This document shows, piece by piece, positions 15,734 to 27,829 of a stretch of DNA of 64,000 nt (position 1 is its first letter; each line of letters opens with the position of its first letter). Source of the DNA: Polyangium sp. y55x31 (GTDB lineage: Bacteria > Myxococcota_A > Polyangia > Polyangiales > Polyangiaceae); the NCBI RefSeq assembly GCF_029946505.1, contig NZ_JARZHG010000001.1:496001-560000 (forward strand), given 5' to 3'. Under the pieces are notes generated by a model. The model searched no databases and had not been told where the DNA came from. It saw only the letters and a program-made list of their open reading frames with translations. The position numbers were made by a program, and so were the translations under genes.

Positions 15734-18553
15734 TCAGGGCGTGCTCAGCGGATTCGCAGGATTGCTGCCCGCGGCGATCTCGTCGCCGTCGAGGTATCCG
15801 TCGAGATCCCGATCGATGCCGATGCGTACGCCCGAGCCCGTCGGCACGCAGGTATACGTGAGCGACTTGCCGGTCCCGAGGAAGACCGAACGCAGGACGG
15901 CGTCGGGGATCGGCGCGATCGCCTGCTGATCGACGACGAAGCGATTGATCTCCGGGATGTAGAGGTAACCGACCTCGACCTCCGAATACGAGCCCGAGAC
16001 CCCCTTCGCCACGAGATCACATTCGAGGGCGTTCGCGCGCTGGATCAGAAGCTCGATACGCGCCGCCGCCGACGCCTGGTTCGCCACGGTGAGCGTCACC
16101 TGTTGCCCGACGATGGGCGCGAGGTTCGTGTCGAAGACGAGCTGATACGCTTCCATGTCGCGCTTCGCCTTGTCGCCCGCGGGCGTGAGCGGGATCCCGG
16201 GATTGACCCTGACCACGTCCGGAAGGACGCCGGGAAGGACCTGCGTGCCCGCGTCGAAGATGCCGCTGCGCTGGAACAACGTCGGGGTCGCCCCGTCGTG
16301 GGTGAAGCCGAAGCCACGGATCTGATCGCCCATGAAGGGATCGGGCGGCTGGGATCCGAACGCGGCGGCGGAGCCGAACATGCCGACCTTCTGATACTGG
16401 CTGCGCAGGTGCACGTTCTTGAAGATCTGCGGCGGCCCGCCGAAACCCGAGATTCCATCGGCCCCGAAGAACCCCGGGAAACGATCGCCCGGGTTCGCGG
16501 CGGCATTGAGCGTATGACACGTCGCGCAGGTGATCCCCCCGGGCAGGATCGCCGTGTGGAGGAAAAACTCGCGGCCCGCCTGCTGCGAGGGCGTCAGCGA
16601 ATTGTCGAGGTTCCGGATCGGGTTCGGCGGATAAGCGACCTGGAGGATGAAGTCCGTGAACTTCTGCATGTTCTCGGCGCTGAGCTCCGACGTCCCGCCG
16701 AGCAAGCCCACGAACGCGGGGTTGAAGTTCCTGAATGCGGCCTCCTCGTCGAACGCCCCCTGATCCGGCTGCGCACTCGACTCGTCATTGCCGCCCGTGC
16801 GGTCGCCGCGCCAGTGCATCGGGCCGTGGTTTGCCATGCCGCGCAGGCTCTGGGTCACCATCGGGCCCTTCATCGGGTGGAAATCGGGGTCGATGAACAG
16901 GGGCCCCTTGAACGGCCCGGGGTTGTTCAGCATCGATCCGTCGGGATTGCCGAGATCCCAGCCGAGGCTGTCGAGGTCGCCGAAGACGTGACAGCTCCCG
17001 CAGGCCGCCTCGCCATTGCTGGAAGAGAGCCGCGCGTCGTAAAGGAAAGGCCGCCCCTCCACGACGCTCTGCGGCTCGGGGTTGTACATCTTGACATGGG
17101 CGATCTCCTTGAGCGTCGACAGGCTCACGACGGAGATCCCATTGTCGAAGCGCGTGAGGACGTACATGCGCGCGCGGCCCTCGTCGAGGACGATGCCCGT
17201 CGGTCCGCCGCCGCTCAGGGTGATCTGGCTCGTCGCGCTGGGGACGAAGCTGTTGTTCTCCAGCGCGGCCGTATTGAACACGCCGATCTTCGAGGACCCG
17301 AACGCGGCCACGTACAAGGTGGTGCCGGAGCTCGAAACGGCCATCCCGAGCGGCTGCGCGAGGCTCTTCTGGTTCACGGACGGCGGCGCAGGGCGGACGT
17401 CGTAATCGATGTGCTTGTTGAGGTGCCGCGGGGCGACGCCCCCGGCGCCGAGCACCGTGATCCGGCTCTCGTGCAGGTGGCCTTGCAGCGTCTCGCCGCC
17501 GAAGATCCCCGGCCCTTCGAAGCGCAGGTCGTTGCGGGCCTCGGTGTTGCTGACGTAAACCTTCCCGCTCACGGGATTGACGGCCATGTTGAAGAGGACC
17601 GTCCCCACGCCCGAGAAAAACCCCGCCGAGCCCGCGAGCTGCTTCGGCGGGCTCGCATTGGCGTCGATGACGAAGACGTCCTTGTCGGGCAACGAGAAAT
17701 TCACCGCGTCGTCCCAGGGGCGGCCGAGCACGTCTCGCCAGGACGCGCCGTCGTGCTTCACGAGCACGCCGACCTCGGGCGCGGGGATCCCCTCGAAATT
17801 CGTATTCGGCCCGGGCACGCCGCCCACGTCCTCGCCGCCGTCGGGCACCAGAGATTCGTCGACGATGGTCGTGCGATTGCCAGAATGGAACACGGCCGCA
17901 TAGACGCGTGAACCGTCGGGCGTGGCCGCGAGGGCGCGGGGCGTGTCGCCGAAGAGGTTCAGGATCTTGAGCGGCGTGCCGCCCATCGTCGTGCCGAGGT
18001 TCTGGGCGTCGAAAACCCAGACGTCCGCGCGGCCCACGCCGGGCGTCGTGAGTTGAGGATCGAAGGGCGCATTCTGGCCGCGGTGGGCCGTGGTGATGAA
18101 CGCGCGGCTCTTGCTCGGCCCGGCGAAGACGATGTCGCGCGGCTCGTCGCCGACGTGCAGGGTGCGCACCACGGAGCCCCTGCCGGCGCCGTGCACGTTG
18201 ACGATGCTCACGCTGTCGGACAGGTGATTGACGACCCATACCTCGCTGTTGCTGCGCGCCGCGACCGCGACGGGCTCGAGTCCGACGGGCACGGAGCCGG
18301 TATGCTCGAGGAGCCCGCTGTACGTGAGCCGGAAGATCTCGAGGCGATTGTCGGGTGTATTGACCACGAAAAGCAGATGCCCGCTCGGGGACATCGCGAC
18401 CGGACGGACCTGACCGCTCTCGAACAATGTATAGGGAGACGACGCGGCGGACGCCTCCGGGATCTGCGCGCATGTCGCGCCGAGCGCAGCGCCGAGGAAC
18501 ACAAATCCCTTCAATCCCATGAACGGACGGGCCGCACGGAGTACGGATCGCAT
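15734..18553 (-). CDS. Secreted beta-propeller / di-haem cytochrome c peroxidase-like protein
   Basis: 939 residues with a signal peptide. Residues about 40-480 form YVTN-type beta-propeller blades (for example RPVAMSPSGHLLFVVN and PRALAATPDGSRVYAA). The second half resembles di-haem peroxidase/MauG proteins and has two c-type haem sites, CGSCH (about 515) and CATCH (about 675). The end carries DRDLDGYLDGDE, a calcium-binding dockerin/EF-hand-like loop. It is likely periplasmic or surface-exposed and redox-active. ATG 18553 has an excellent GGGAGG ribosome-binding sequence 5 bases upstream. The substrate is unknown; propeller-haem fusions of this kind are seen in Myxococcota and Planctomycetes. 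Confidence 0.85.
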   Translation of the reverse strand: MRSVLRAARPFMGLKGFVFLGAALGATCAQIPEASAASSPYTLFESGQVRPVAMSPSGHLLFVVNTPDNRLEIFRLTYSGLLEHTGSVPVGLEPVAVAARSNSEVWVVNHLSDSVSIVNVHGAGRGSVVRTLHVGDEPRDIVFAGPSKSRAFITTAHRGQNAPFDPQLTTPGVGRADVWVFDAQNLGTTMGGTPLKILNLFGDTPRALAATPDGSRVYAAVFHSGNRTTIVDESLVPDGGEDVGGVPGPNTNFEGIPAPEVGVLVKHDGASWRDVLGRPWDDAVNFSLPDKDVFVIDANASPPKQLAGSAGFFSGVGTVLFNMAVNPVSGKVYVSNTEARNDLRFEGPGIFGGETLQGHLHESRITVLGAGGVAPRHLNKHIDYDVRPAPPSVNQKSLAQPLGMAVSSSGTTLYVAAFGSSKIGVFNTAALENNSFVPSATSQITLSGGGPTGIVLDEGRARMYVLTRFDNGISVVSLSTLKEIAHVKMYNPEPQSVVEGRPFLYDARLSSSNGEAACGSCHVFGDLDSLGWDLGNPDGSMLNNPGPFKGPLFIDPDFHPMKGPMVTQSLRGMANHGPMHWRGDRTGGNDESSAQPDQGAFDEEAAFRNFNPAFVGLLGGTSELSAENMQKFTDFILQVAYPPNPIRNLDNSLTPSQQAGREFFLHTAILPGGITCATCHTLNAAANPGDRFPGFFGADGISGFGGPPQIFKNVHLRSQYQKVGMFGSAAAFGSQPPDPFMGDQIRGFGFTHDGATPTLFQRSGIFDAGTQVLPGVLPDVVRVNPGIPLTPAGDKAKRDMEAYQLVFDTNLAPIVGQQVTLTVANQASAAARIELLIQRANALECDLVAKGVSGSYSEVEVGYLYIPEINRFVVDQQAIAPIPDAVLRSVFLGTGKSLTYTCVPTGSGVRIGIDRDLDGYLDGDEIAAGSNPANPLSTP

Positions 18554-18775
18554 GAAACCTCCCAAGGCAGTAGCGACGGGTCAAACACGCGCCGCCAGCG
18601 ACAGGAAGAAAAAGCGCAGCGGGAGGATTGCCCGCAGAATGCGTTCTGTAAAGGTAGGATGATCCCGATTAGGGAGGGGAGAGCCGCAGCCGGGATCTTT
18701 CGGATGACATGGACGACGACCGCGCAGGGTTCGTCCGTGGCCCTGCTGCGCCCGTCACTGCCGGACGACGCACGG

Positions 18776-20719
18776 TCAAGCAGCCGTCTCGCCGGCCTCC
18801 TTCAGGAACGATTTTCCGGTCGTTCGTCGGGACGCACCATTCCGCTCGGACGGCGCCGCCTCCGAGGATCGCCGTCCCTCCTTGTCCTCGTTCACGGCCC
18901 CGATCCCGAGCGCCTGGGACGCCTCGAAGACCACCTCCGGCGACGGATCCGACAGCGCCCGCACGAGCGCGGGCACCGCGAGCCACCGCTCCTCTGCCTG
19001 TACGAGGCTCCGCGCCGCGAGCGCGCGCGCCTCCGCGGAAGGATCACTCACCACGACCTCCGCGAGCGCCGCCGTCGCCTCGGGCCCTCGCCGGTCGGAG
19101 AGCTCCAGAATGGCCCGCACGCGATCCTCGAGCCGCGCCGCGCGCCGCGCCGCAATGGCGAACCGCGACACCGTCACCGTCCTCCGGCCACTCTCGGCCG
19201 GGCGCGCCGCGCCCACCTTCGCCTCGAAGGCCCGCGCAACCGCCTCTCCCTCCGCCTCGCAGACGGCCCGCGCCGCCGCCGCGGAGGCAGGATCCACAAT
19301 GAACGCCCGCGCCTCGGCGACCCACATCTCCACGCCGGCGAGCGCGCGCGCCACGATCCACACTGCCTGCGCGACGCCCTCGGGTTTGTCTCTCCCGAGC
19401 ATTGTGATCGCCTGCTCGCCGCCGATCCTCCCGAGCGCGAGCGCCGCGCTCTCGCGCGCCTCCACGGCCGCGTCGTCGAGCGCCCGCCCGAGCACCGCGG
19501 CATGCCGCGCCGAGCCGATTTCCCCGAGGATCCGGAACACCCCCGCGCGCACCGCGCCCGCCTCGTGCCGCGCCGCCGCCACGATCGCCTCCGACAAACC
19601 CGCGCGCCCCACCGCCACGAGCGCCGCGCGCGCCGCCGCGCGCCCCTCGGCCGTCCCCTCGCCGAGCGCCGCGGCCCAGGACGATACCATGCCGAGCCGA
19701 TCCATCGCGAGCGCCGCGCTTCGACGCACGTCGTCGCACGGATCGAAGAGCGCCCGCTCGATGGCCGCTCGATCCTTGGGCGCCAAGGCCGCGAGCGCGT
19801 CCACCGCCCGCGATCGCACCTCCGGATCCGGATCACCGAGCGTGGCCACGAGCGTCCCCACGACCTCCTCGTCGCCCACGCGCGCGAGCGCCGCCGCGGC
19901 CCGCGCGCGCACGGCGCTCGACGGATCGCCCAATACGGAGCTCACGAGCGGCCGCGTCGCCCGCGGATCCCCGATGTGCCCGAGCGCCTCCGCCGCGGCC
20001 GTCCTCGCGGCCGCATTGCCGTCGCCGAGCTGCGCAACGAGGGGCAAAGTCGCCCCCGGATCGCCGATCTTCCCGAGCACCCGCGCGGCCCAGGTCCGCG
20101 CCTGCGCGCGCTCGTCGTCGAGCATGCCCACGAGCGGCCGCACCGCGTCCGATCCGAAAGAAAGGAGCGCCTCGGCCACGACCTTCGCGCCCCCCTCGCC
20201 TTGCGACGCGAGCGCCTCGCAGAGGTGCGGCAGGACCGCGATGTCCGGAATGGATCCAATGGCCTCGGCCGCCGCGAGCCGCACCGTCGTATCCTCGTGT
20301 GGATTCGCGAGCGCCGACGCGAGCGCGGGGCTCGCCGACGCGGCGCCGAGCTTGCCGAGCATTCGCGCCGCGTGAGCCCGCTCGTTCCACGATTTCGAGT
20401 CGCGCAGCGTGCGCTCCCAGGCCGCGCGCAGCCCGAGCTCCTCGCATACCACCGCGCAGCGCGCCTCGTCGTCGAGCGCTTGCTCCAGCGCGGCCTGGAT
20501 CGTGCTTCGATCGAAGCCTTGCGCGAGGGATCTCGCCACGCGCGCGGCTGGCTCGGCGCGGAGCCTCGAGAGCACCTTCCGCGCGGCCGCGAGCCGCTCG
20601 ACCGCGCGCCGCTCGCGCCGCCTCCGCAGCGCCTCGCGCCCGATCACCGAAATCCCTGGCACGAGCGCGAGGACCGCGATTCCGAGCCCCACGTACAGGA
20701 CCAAGACAAGGACACTCAC
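18776..20719 (-). CDS. HEAT-repeat protein with N-terminal membrane anchor
   Basis: 647 residues. A single N-terminal hydrophobic segment (VLVLVLYVGLGIAVLALV) is followed by a basic stretch (REALRRRRERRAVERL) and then by many HEAT/PBS-lyase-type repeats of about 31 residues, such as AARMLGKLGAASASPALASAL, AARVLGKIGDPGATLPLV and AAAEALGHIGDPRATRPLV. The repeats probably form a cytoplasmic scaffold next to the membrane. GTG 20719 is supported by a GGAGGAG sequence 4-5 bases upstream. The glycosyltransferase gene ends 31 bases upstream on the same strand, so the two form an operon and the protein may organise or regulate the synthase. Confidence 0.85.
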   Translation of the reverse strand: MSVLVLVLYVGLGIAVLALVPGISVIGREALRRRRERRAVERLAAARKVLSRLRAEPAARVARSLAQGFDRSTIQAALEQALDDEARCAVVCEELGLRAAWERTLRDSKSWNERAHAARMLGKLGAASASPALASALANPHEDTTVRLAAAEAIGSIPDIAVLPHLCEALASQGEGGAKVVAEALLSFGSDAVRPLVGMLDDERAQARTWAARVLGKIGDPGATLPLVAQLGDGNAAARTAAAEALGHIGDPRATRPLVSSVLGDPSSAVRARAAAALARVGDEEVVGTLVATLGDPDPEVRSRAVDALAALAPKDRAAIERALFDPCDDVRRSAALAMDRLGMVSSWAAALGEGTAEGRAAARAALVAVGRAGLSEAIVAAARHEAGAVRAGVFRILGEIGSARHAAVLGRALDDAAVEARESAALALGRIGGEQAITMLGRDKPEGVAQAVWIVARALAGVEMWVAEARAFIVDPASAAAARAVCEAEGEAVARAFEAKVGAARPAESGRRTVTVSRFAIAARRAARLEDRVRAILELSDRRGPEATAALAEVVVSDPSAEARALAARSLVQAEERWLAVPALVRALSDPSPEVVFEASQALGIGAVNEDKEGRRSSEAAPSERNGASRRTTGKSFLKEAGETAA

Positions 20720-20750
20720 CGTCTCCTCCGATCCCCTTCGATATCCGGCG

Positions 20751-22280
20751 TCAGGCCCGCTGCGCAGCGGGGGCAGCGGGGGCAAACCCTTTGCGCCCGA
20801 ACTTGTCCCAGCCCTTCTTCCCCTTCAAAAAATCGTAGAGCCCGCGGAGCTGCCAGAACACGAGATACTGGCGATAGCCGAGGTTCGACAAGAACCCCAC
20901 GAGCACCAGCACCACCGCGTCCCAGGCCCGCGGATACGGCACGAGCGACGCCGCGCCGGAAAGCCCCCGCCCTGGCCGCGCCGAGAATGTGCACAGCACG
21001 ACCGACAGCGTCGACAGGCAGAAATTCATGGCCATCGCGAGCCCCAGGAACGCGAGCAATGCCTTTCCGGAGAGCGCGCCGAAGATCGTCGTCAAGATGA
21101 GCAGCAGGTATCCAACGCACTCGGTCGGCGGCGCGAGGGCCTCGAACACGAGCTGATACGGCATCGCGAAGAGGCCGATCTGCCGGAACTGTGGCCGAAA
21201 CAGCATCGCGCGGTGATAACTCATGACCTCCCAGAGCCCCCGGTACCACCTTGCTCTTTGCTTTCCCAGGTCCCGATAATTCTCGGGCGCCTCCGTCCAC
21301 GTGACCGCGAAGGGCAAACAGACGATCTTCCCCGGCCTGCCCTTGTCGAGCAGATACCGATGGAGTCGCACCACGATTTCCATGTCCTCGCAGACCGTGT
21401 GCGCCCCTTCCGTGCAGTATTCGATGCAGATCCTGGAGCGGACGTGGCGCGTGAGAAAGCCACCGACCTCGAAAAGCACGTCGCGCCGGATCAATGCGAA
21501 GACTCCGGAAAGGATGAGAACCGCGTTGTCCTCGGACAAGGCCGTACGCCCCTTCGCGAAGGACCGCATGTATTCCACGATTTGCAGCTTTCCGATGAGG
21601 CTCGTCGGCAGCTTGAGCTCCTTCACCTCGCCATCACGGATGATCGATCCATTCGAGAGCCCGACCTGCACGCCGACGGCGACGGTATCGTCGGGCGACT
21701 CCATCACCTTGCGCACGGCGAGCAGGAGCGCGTCCGGGATGAGCAGGCTATCGGCGTCCATGCTGGTCACGAATTCGCCCGCGGCGACGCTCGTCGCTGC
21801 ATTCAGGGCGTCCGCCTTGCCGCCGTTCTCCTTGTCGATGAGGACCATCCGCTTGACGTTCTCGGGCAGACCCGTCCGGCATTCCCACATCCCGCGCACC
21901 TCGGCCGTATCGAGCCCGCTCGCGCGCTCGAGCACGGCCGGGACGAACGGGAAAGCCGAGAGCAGAACCTCGACCGTCCGGTCCTTCGATCCGTCGTTGC
22001 AGATCACGATCTCGTAGGCCGGATATCGCAGCCGGAGCTGCGACTTGAGGCTCTCGACGATGGTGACCTCCTCGTTGTAAGCGGGCACGAGCAGCGAGAC
22101 GACGGGCAGGAATGCGTCGCGCTCCGAGAGCGCCGCGGGCCGGACGAGCTCGGCCGTCAGCTCGTGTCGAATGCGTCGATAACTGACCAGGACGAACCGC
22201 AGGTTGAGCAGGAAAAACACGGTTACGTACCCGACGATCAGCAGATCGAGGATACGAAGGAGCCAGACGAGCGCGCCCAA
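20751..22280 (-). CDS. Processive family-2 glycosyltransferase (membrane polysaccharide synthase)
   Basis: 509 residues. An N-terminal membrane segment is followed by a GT2 domain with LVPAYNEEVTIVESL, the first Asp in CNDGSKD, the DxD in SMDADS, the acid in CEDMEI and the processive signature QRARW. Several membrane segments follow at the C-terminus. This is the pattern of cellulose/hyaluronan/poly-GlcNAc synthases, which polymerise a nucleotide sugar while pushing the chain through the inner membrane. The start is a TTG with GGAGGGG 5 bases upstream. The gene is in an operon with the HEAT-repeat protein and divergent from uvrA. The sugar is not predictable, and no export proteins are adjacent. 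Confidence 0.88.
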   Translation of the reverse strand: MGALVWLLRILDLLIVGYVTVFFLLNLRFVLVSYRRIRHELTAELVRPAALSERDAFLPVVSLLVPAYNEEVTIVESLKSQLRLRYPAYEIVICNDGSKDRTVEVLLSAFPFVPAVLERASGLDTAEVRGMWECRTGLPENVKRMVLIDKENGGKADALNAATSVAAGEFVTSMDADSLLIPDALLLAVRKVMESPDDTVAVGVQVGLSNGSIIRDGEVKELKLPTSLIGKLQIVEYMRSFAKGRTALSEDNAVLILSGVFALIRRDVLFEVGGFLTRHVRSRICIEYCTEGAHTVCEDMEIVVRLHRYLLDKGRPGKIVCLPFAVTWTEAPENYRDLGKQRARWYRGLWEVMSYHRAMLFRPQFRQIGLFAMPYQLVFEALAPPTECVGYLLLILTTIFGALSGKALLAFLGLAMAMNFCLSTLSVVLCTFSARPGRGLSGAASLVPYPRAWDAVVLVLVGFLSNLGYRQYLVFWQLRGLYDFLKGKKGWDKFGRKGFAPAAPAAQRA

Positions 22281-22511
22281 TGATACCCCTCCAAGTCCCT
22301 CCAGAGCCCCTCGATCAGGACGCACCGGCGCTTCCTGGTCCCCCAAGTCTCCGGGGTGGTCACGAAAGCGCCATTCTACCGTGTTTCTCGTAACCCGGTA
22401 TACACGGACGCGCATTCGAATGGGAACGGACATGGCGTTTCGGGAAGACACGGACGGACGAACGTGCTATGGGCAACACGCGCGCGATCCACCGAGGACA
22501 AACCACTGCCC

Positions 22512-25427
<2,916 letters not shown>

Positions 25428-25447
25428 GCGGGTGCTCGACGGCGTCG

Positions 25448-25784
25448 CGCCGGGGCGCTGCCCCGGGCCCCGGAAGGGGGCTGTCCGCCCCCTTCACCCC
25501 GGACCAGGGCAAGCCCTGGACCTCAGGTGGAAAAACTGCGCGGTGCGCAGTTTTTCCAAGGGCCGGTGGCAAGACCGTGAAGGTTCGTCTCACGCGGCGA
25601 CGGGACGTTGCCCGCCAAGCCGTCGGCGCTGCCGTCTTGGTTGGCAGGGTCGTCCGTGGTCTTGACCTGGCCTGTTCGATGAACTGCGCATCGCGCAGTT
25701 CATCGACCCCGAGTCCAGCGCTTGCGCTGGTCCGGGTCCAGGGGTGGACAACCCCTGGTCGGGGTCCGGGGTGAAACCCCGGCG
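25448..25784 (-). repeat. Dispersed multi-hairpin element, long copy B
   Basis: Located between convergent uvrA and the response regulator gene, it fills the 369-base gap. Hairpins in order: CCGGGG/CCCCGG (25450-25466), GGGGG/CCCCC arms (25476-25492), CCAGGGC/GCCCTGG (25504-25519), 13-bp GGAAAAACTGCGC stem (25529-25557), then a core of about 115 bases without obvious long stems. Next come a 13-bp CGATGAACTGCGC stem (25677-25705), CCAGCGC/GCGCTGG (25715-25730), CCAGGGGT/ACCCCTGG (25738-25758) and CCGGGGT/ACCCCGG (25766-25782). It is the reverse orientation of copy C at 60932-61262, with the same core flanks. Open reading frames through it are by-products of composition. Confidence 0.9.
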
Positions 25785-25796
25785 CCACGCTGCGCA

Positions 25797-26345
25797 TCAA
25801 GACGATTTCTTCAACTTCCGCTGCAACGTCCTACGATCGATCCCCAAGAGCTTCGCGGCCACCGCAATCACCCCACCCGAATCTTTGAGGGCGGCGTTGA
25901 TTGCGTCGCGCTCGAGCTCGTCGAGCTTGTACGTCGTCCGGCTCGACGGCGGTGAACCTGAAAGCGGCGCGCGTGGGTGCTCGAAGAGGGCCGTCGCTTC
26001 GCGCAGCAATCGATCTGCGTCGATGGGCTTCGTCAGCAGCGTGTCCGCGCCCTCGCGCACGGCTGCTACGGCCAGCGGGATGTCCCCGAATCCCGTCAGC
26101 ATCACGATGGCTGCCTCCGGGCAAAGACGTCGCAATCGTGGCAAGGCTGAGAGACCGTCGACGCGTGGCATCCGGTAATCGACGACCACCAGGTCCACGG
26201 GTGCGTCTTCCAGTGCGACGAGCCCCTCCTCCACCGTCGCTGCGGTCCGTGCCTGCACCCCTCGCCGCCGCATCGCGCCCTGGAGCGTCGTGCGGAATGC
26301 GTCGTCGTCGTCGATGAGCAGCGCCGTCTCGATCTTGCGAGGCAT
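25797..26345 (-). CDS. regA: Response regulator, RegA/PrrA/ActR type
   Basis: 182 residues, the family length. The receiver domain has LLIDDDDAFRTTL, the phospho-acceptor Asp in LVVVDYRMP, Thr in VMLTGFGD and Lys in LLTKPIDA. A short linker leads to a Fis-type helix-turn-helix, DELERDAINAALKD then GIDRRTLQRKLKK, matching the RegA C-terminus. RegA regulators control respiration, carbon and nitrogen genes in response to redox state. ATG 26345 has GGAGG 7 bases upstream; GTG 26351 is an alternative. It follows the sensor kinase gene by 2 bases, and both lie downstream of the respiratory operon. Confidence 0.88.
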   Translation of the reverse strand: MPRKIETALLIDDDDAFRTTLQGAMRRRGVQARTAATVEEGLVALEDAPVDLVVVDYRMPRVDGLSALPRLRRLCPEAAIVMLTGFGDIPLAVAAVREGADTLLTKPIDADRLLREATALFEHPRAPLSGSPPSSRTTYKLDELERDAINAALKDSGGVIAVAAKLLGIDRRTLQRKLKKSS

Positions 26346-26347
26346 CT

Positions 26348-27706
26348 TCACACCTCCGAGTCACGCGACGCCACATGGCGCGCGAGCCGGATCGTCACCT
26401 TTGCCCCGCCTTCGACCCCATTGTCTACACTCAACGTGCCGTTCATCCGATCGAGCAGCACCGAGCTCACGTACAGACCGAGCCCCATGCCCCCTTCGCG
26501 CTCCTTCGTCGTCTGAAACGGCTCGCCGAGCCGCGCGAGGATCTCCGGCGCAAACCCTGGCCCATTGTCGTCGACCACGATCTCGGCGTGATCGCCGGAG
26601 TCCCGCACTGCAATCGCGATCCGCGGCTTTGGCGTCCGCACCATCGCCTCCGTCGCGTTCGTCAGGACGTTCACGAGCACTTGCAAGAGCCCTGCGGGCA
26701 TGACCGTCACGTGCACTGGCTCGGGCGCGTCGATCATGATCTCGCCTCGGTATGCGAGCCGCCGCAGCTCGCGCCCCGCCATCTCCATCACCAGCTTGCC
26801 GAGCTCCACCTCCTCGCGCCGCTGATCGGGCCGGATGTAGCCTCGCACCAGGCCGATGATGTCGCTCGCTCGCTGCGCCTCGCTCGCGATCGTCCGCGCG
26901 AGCTCGGAGGCGTCGGGCGAGGCGTCTTTGGTGATCTCCGACAGCTCGCGCCCGGCGAGCAGGATCGTGGCGAGCGGCGTCGACAGCTCGTGCGACATCC
27001 CGCCGACCACGCGGCCGAGCATCGCCAGCTTGTCGTTGCGCAGCGCGCGTTGCCGGAGCTCGTCGAGCCGGCGCGCGTAGACGAACAGGAACACGCCGAG
27101 GAAGCCGGCCACGGACGCGAGCGATACGAACGCGCCGAGGTGGTGGACGCGCTCCTTGCCGAGCGGCGCCGAGGCGAGCGGCAGCGGATCCGCGAACGAG
27201 ACGAGCGCGCCCACGGCCACGGTCAGGCCTGCGATCGCGAGGATGGCGCGTCCACCGCAGAGGAGCCCCGCGAGCGCGATCTGGAAGACGAGGAATGCGG
27301 CGAATGGGTTCCCTGTGCCGCCCGTGACCCAGAGTACGGCGCCGAGGGCGAGCACGTCGAAGCCGATCTGCCCGGCGACGAGGCGCCGCTCGTGCCGGAG
27401 GATGCGGCCGAGCACGAGCGCGAACGACCCGTTCAGGATCACGAGCAACCCGAGGATCAGGAACACCGGCGTCACGGCGAGATCCGGGACGAACCATTTT
27501 CCGGTCGCCGTGGTCGCGCCCATGCCGAGGATCGCGAGCCAGCGGAGCTGGATCAGCCACCGCGCCGCGGTCCCCTCGGGGATCGGATCTGCGCTCGAAA
27601 GGACGGCCCGTACGGACGATTGTCCCCCCGCGGGTGCGCCGCCCGCCGCGCGTGCCGTCTCGGGCTCGACGACGGCGATCGGGGGAACGGAGACACGGGC
27701 CGACAT
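26348..27706 (-). CDS. regB: Sensor histidine kinase, RegB/PrrB type
   Basis: 452 residues with about six membrane segments (about 50-215), then HisKA (phospho-acceptor His in GMSHELSTPLATI, about 237) and HATPase (NVLTNATEAM, VDDNGPGFAP, GGMGLGLYV). GGTGNPF in the membrane part (about 130-136) matches the GGxxNPF quinone-sensing motif of RegB. The redox-active Cys known near the H-box of RegB is absent; the only Cys lies in a membrane segment. RegB senses quinone redox state and phosphorylates RegA. The position right after the ACIII/caa3 operon supports a role in respiratory control. Confidence 0.85.
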   Translation of the reverse strand: MSARVSVPPIAVVEPETARAAGGAPAGGQSSVRAVLSSADPIPEGTAARWLIQLRWLAILGMGATTATGKWFVPDLAVTPVFLILGLLVILNGSFALVLGRILRHERRLVAGQIGFDVLALGAVLWVTGGTGNPFAAFLVFQIALAGLLCGGRAILAIAGLTVAVGALVSFADPLPLASAPLGKERVHHLGAFVSLASVAGFLGVFLFVYARRLDELRQRALRNDKLAMLGRVVGGMSHELSTPLATILLAGRELSEITKDASPDASELARTIASEAQRASDIIGLVRGYIRPDQRREEVELGKLVMEMAGRELRRLAYRGEIMIDAPEPVHVTVMPAGLLQVLVNVLTNATEAMVRTPKPRIAIAVRDSGDHAEIVVDDNGPGFAPEILARLGEPFQTTKEREGGMGLGLYVSSVLLDRMNGTLSVDNGVEGGAKVTIRLARHVASRDSEV

Positions 27707-27765
27707 TGGGTCGCCAGACTATGGCGAGTCCGAACCCGGTGTCGAGCGGATCGCGGTGGAGGAGG

Positions 27766-27816
27766 CTCGGGGGAGGCTCGGGGTGCTCAGCTCGTTTGCC
27801 GAGCCAAGCCCCCGAG
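27766..27816 (-). terminator. Nested hairpin after the respiratory operon
   Basis: The outer arms CTCGGGGG (27766-27773) and CCCCCGAG (27809-27816) enclose inner arms GGCTCGG (27775-27781) and CCGAGCC (27799-27805). It begins 14 bases downstream of the subunit IV stop codon, within the 123-base gap before regB. No T-tract follows. It is likely a terminator or an attenuator lowering readthrough into regBA. Confidence 0.6.
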
Positions 27817-27829
27817 GGGAGAGGGAAAC

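Noticed and set aside
22281-22511. LexA/SOS box before uvrA
   Set aside because: No sequence matching a known myxobacterial or Gram-negative LexA box was found in the divergent region; only a weak TATACA -10-like hexamer near 22397.
25432-25774. Short open frames inside the long repeat copy B (and the same in copy C)
   Set aside because: They span perfect hairpins, have no ribosome-binding sites and are not shared in frame between copies.
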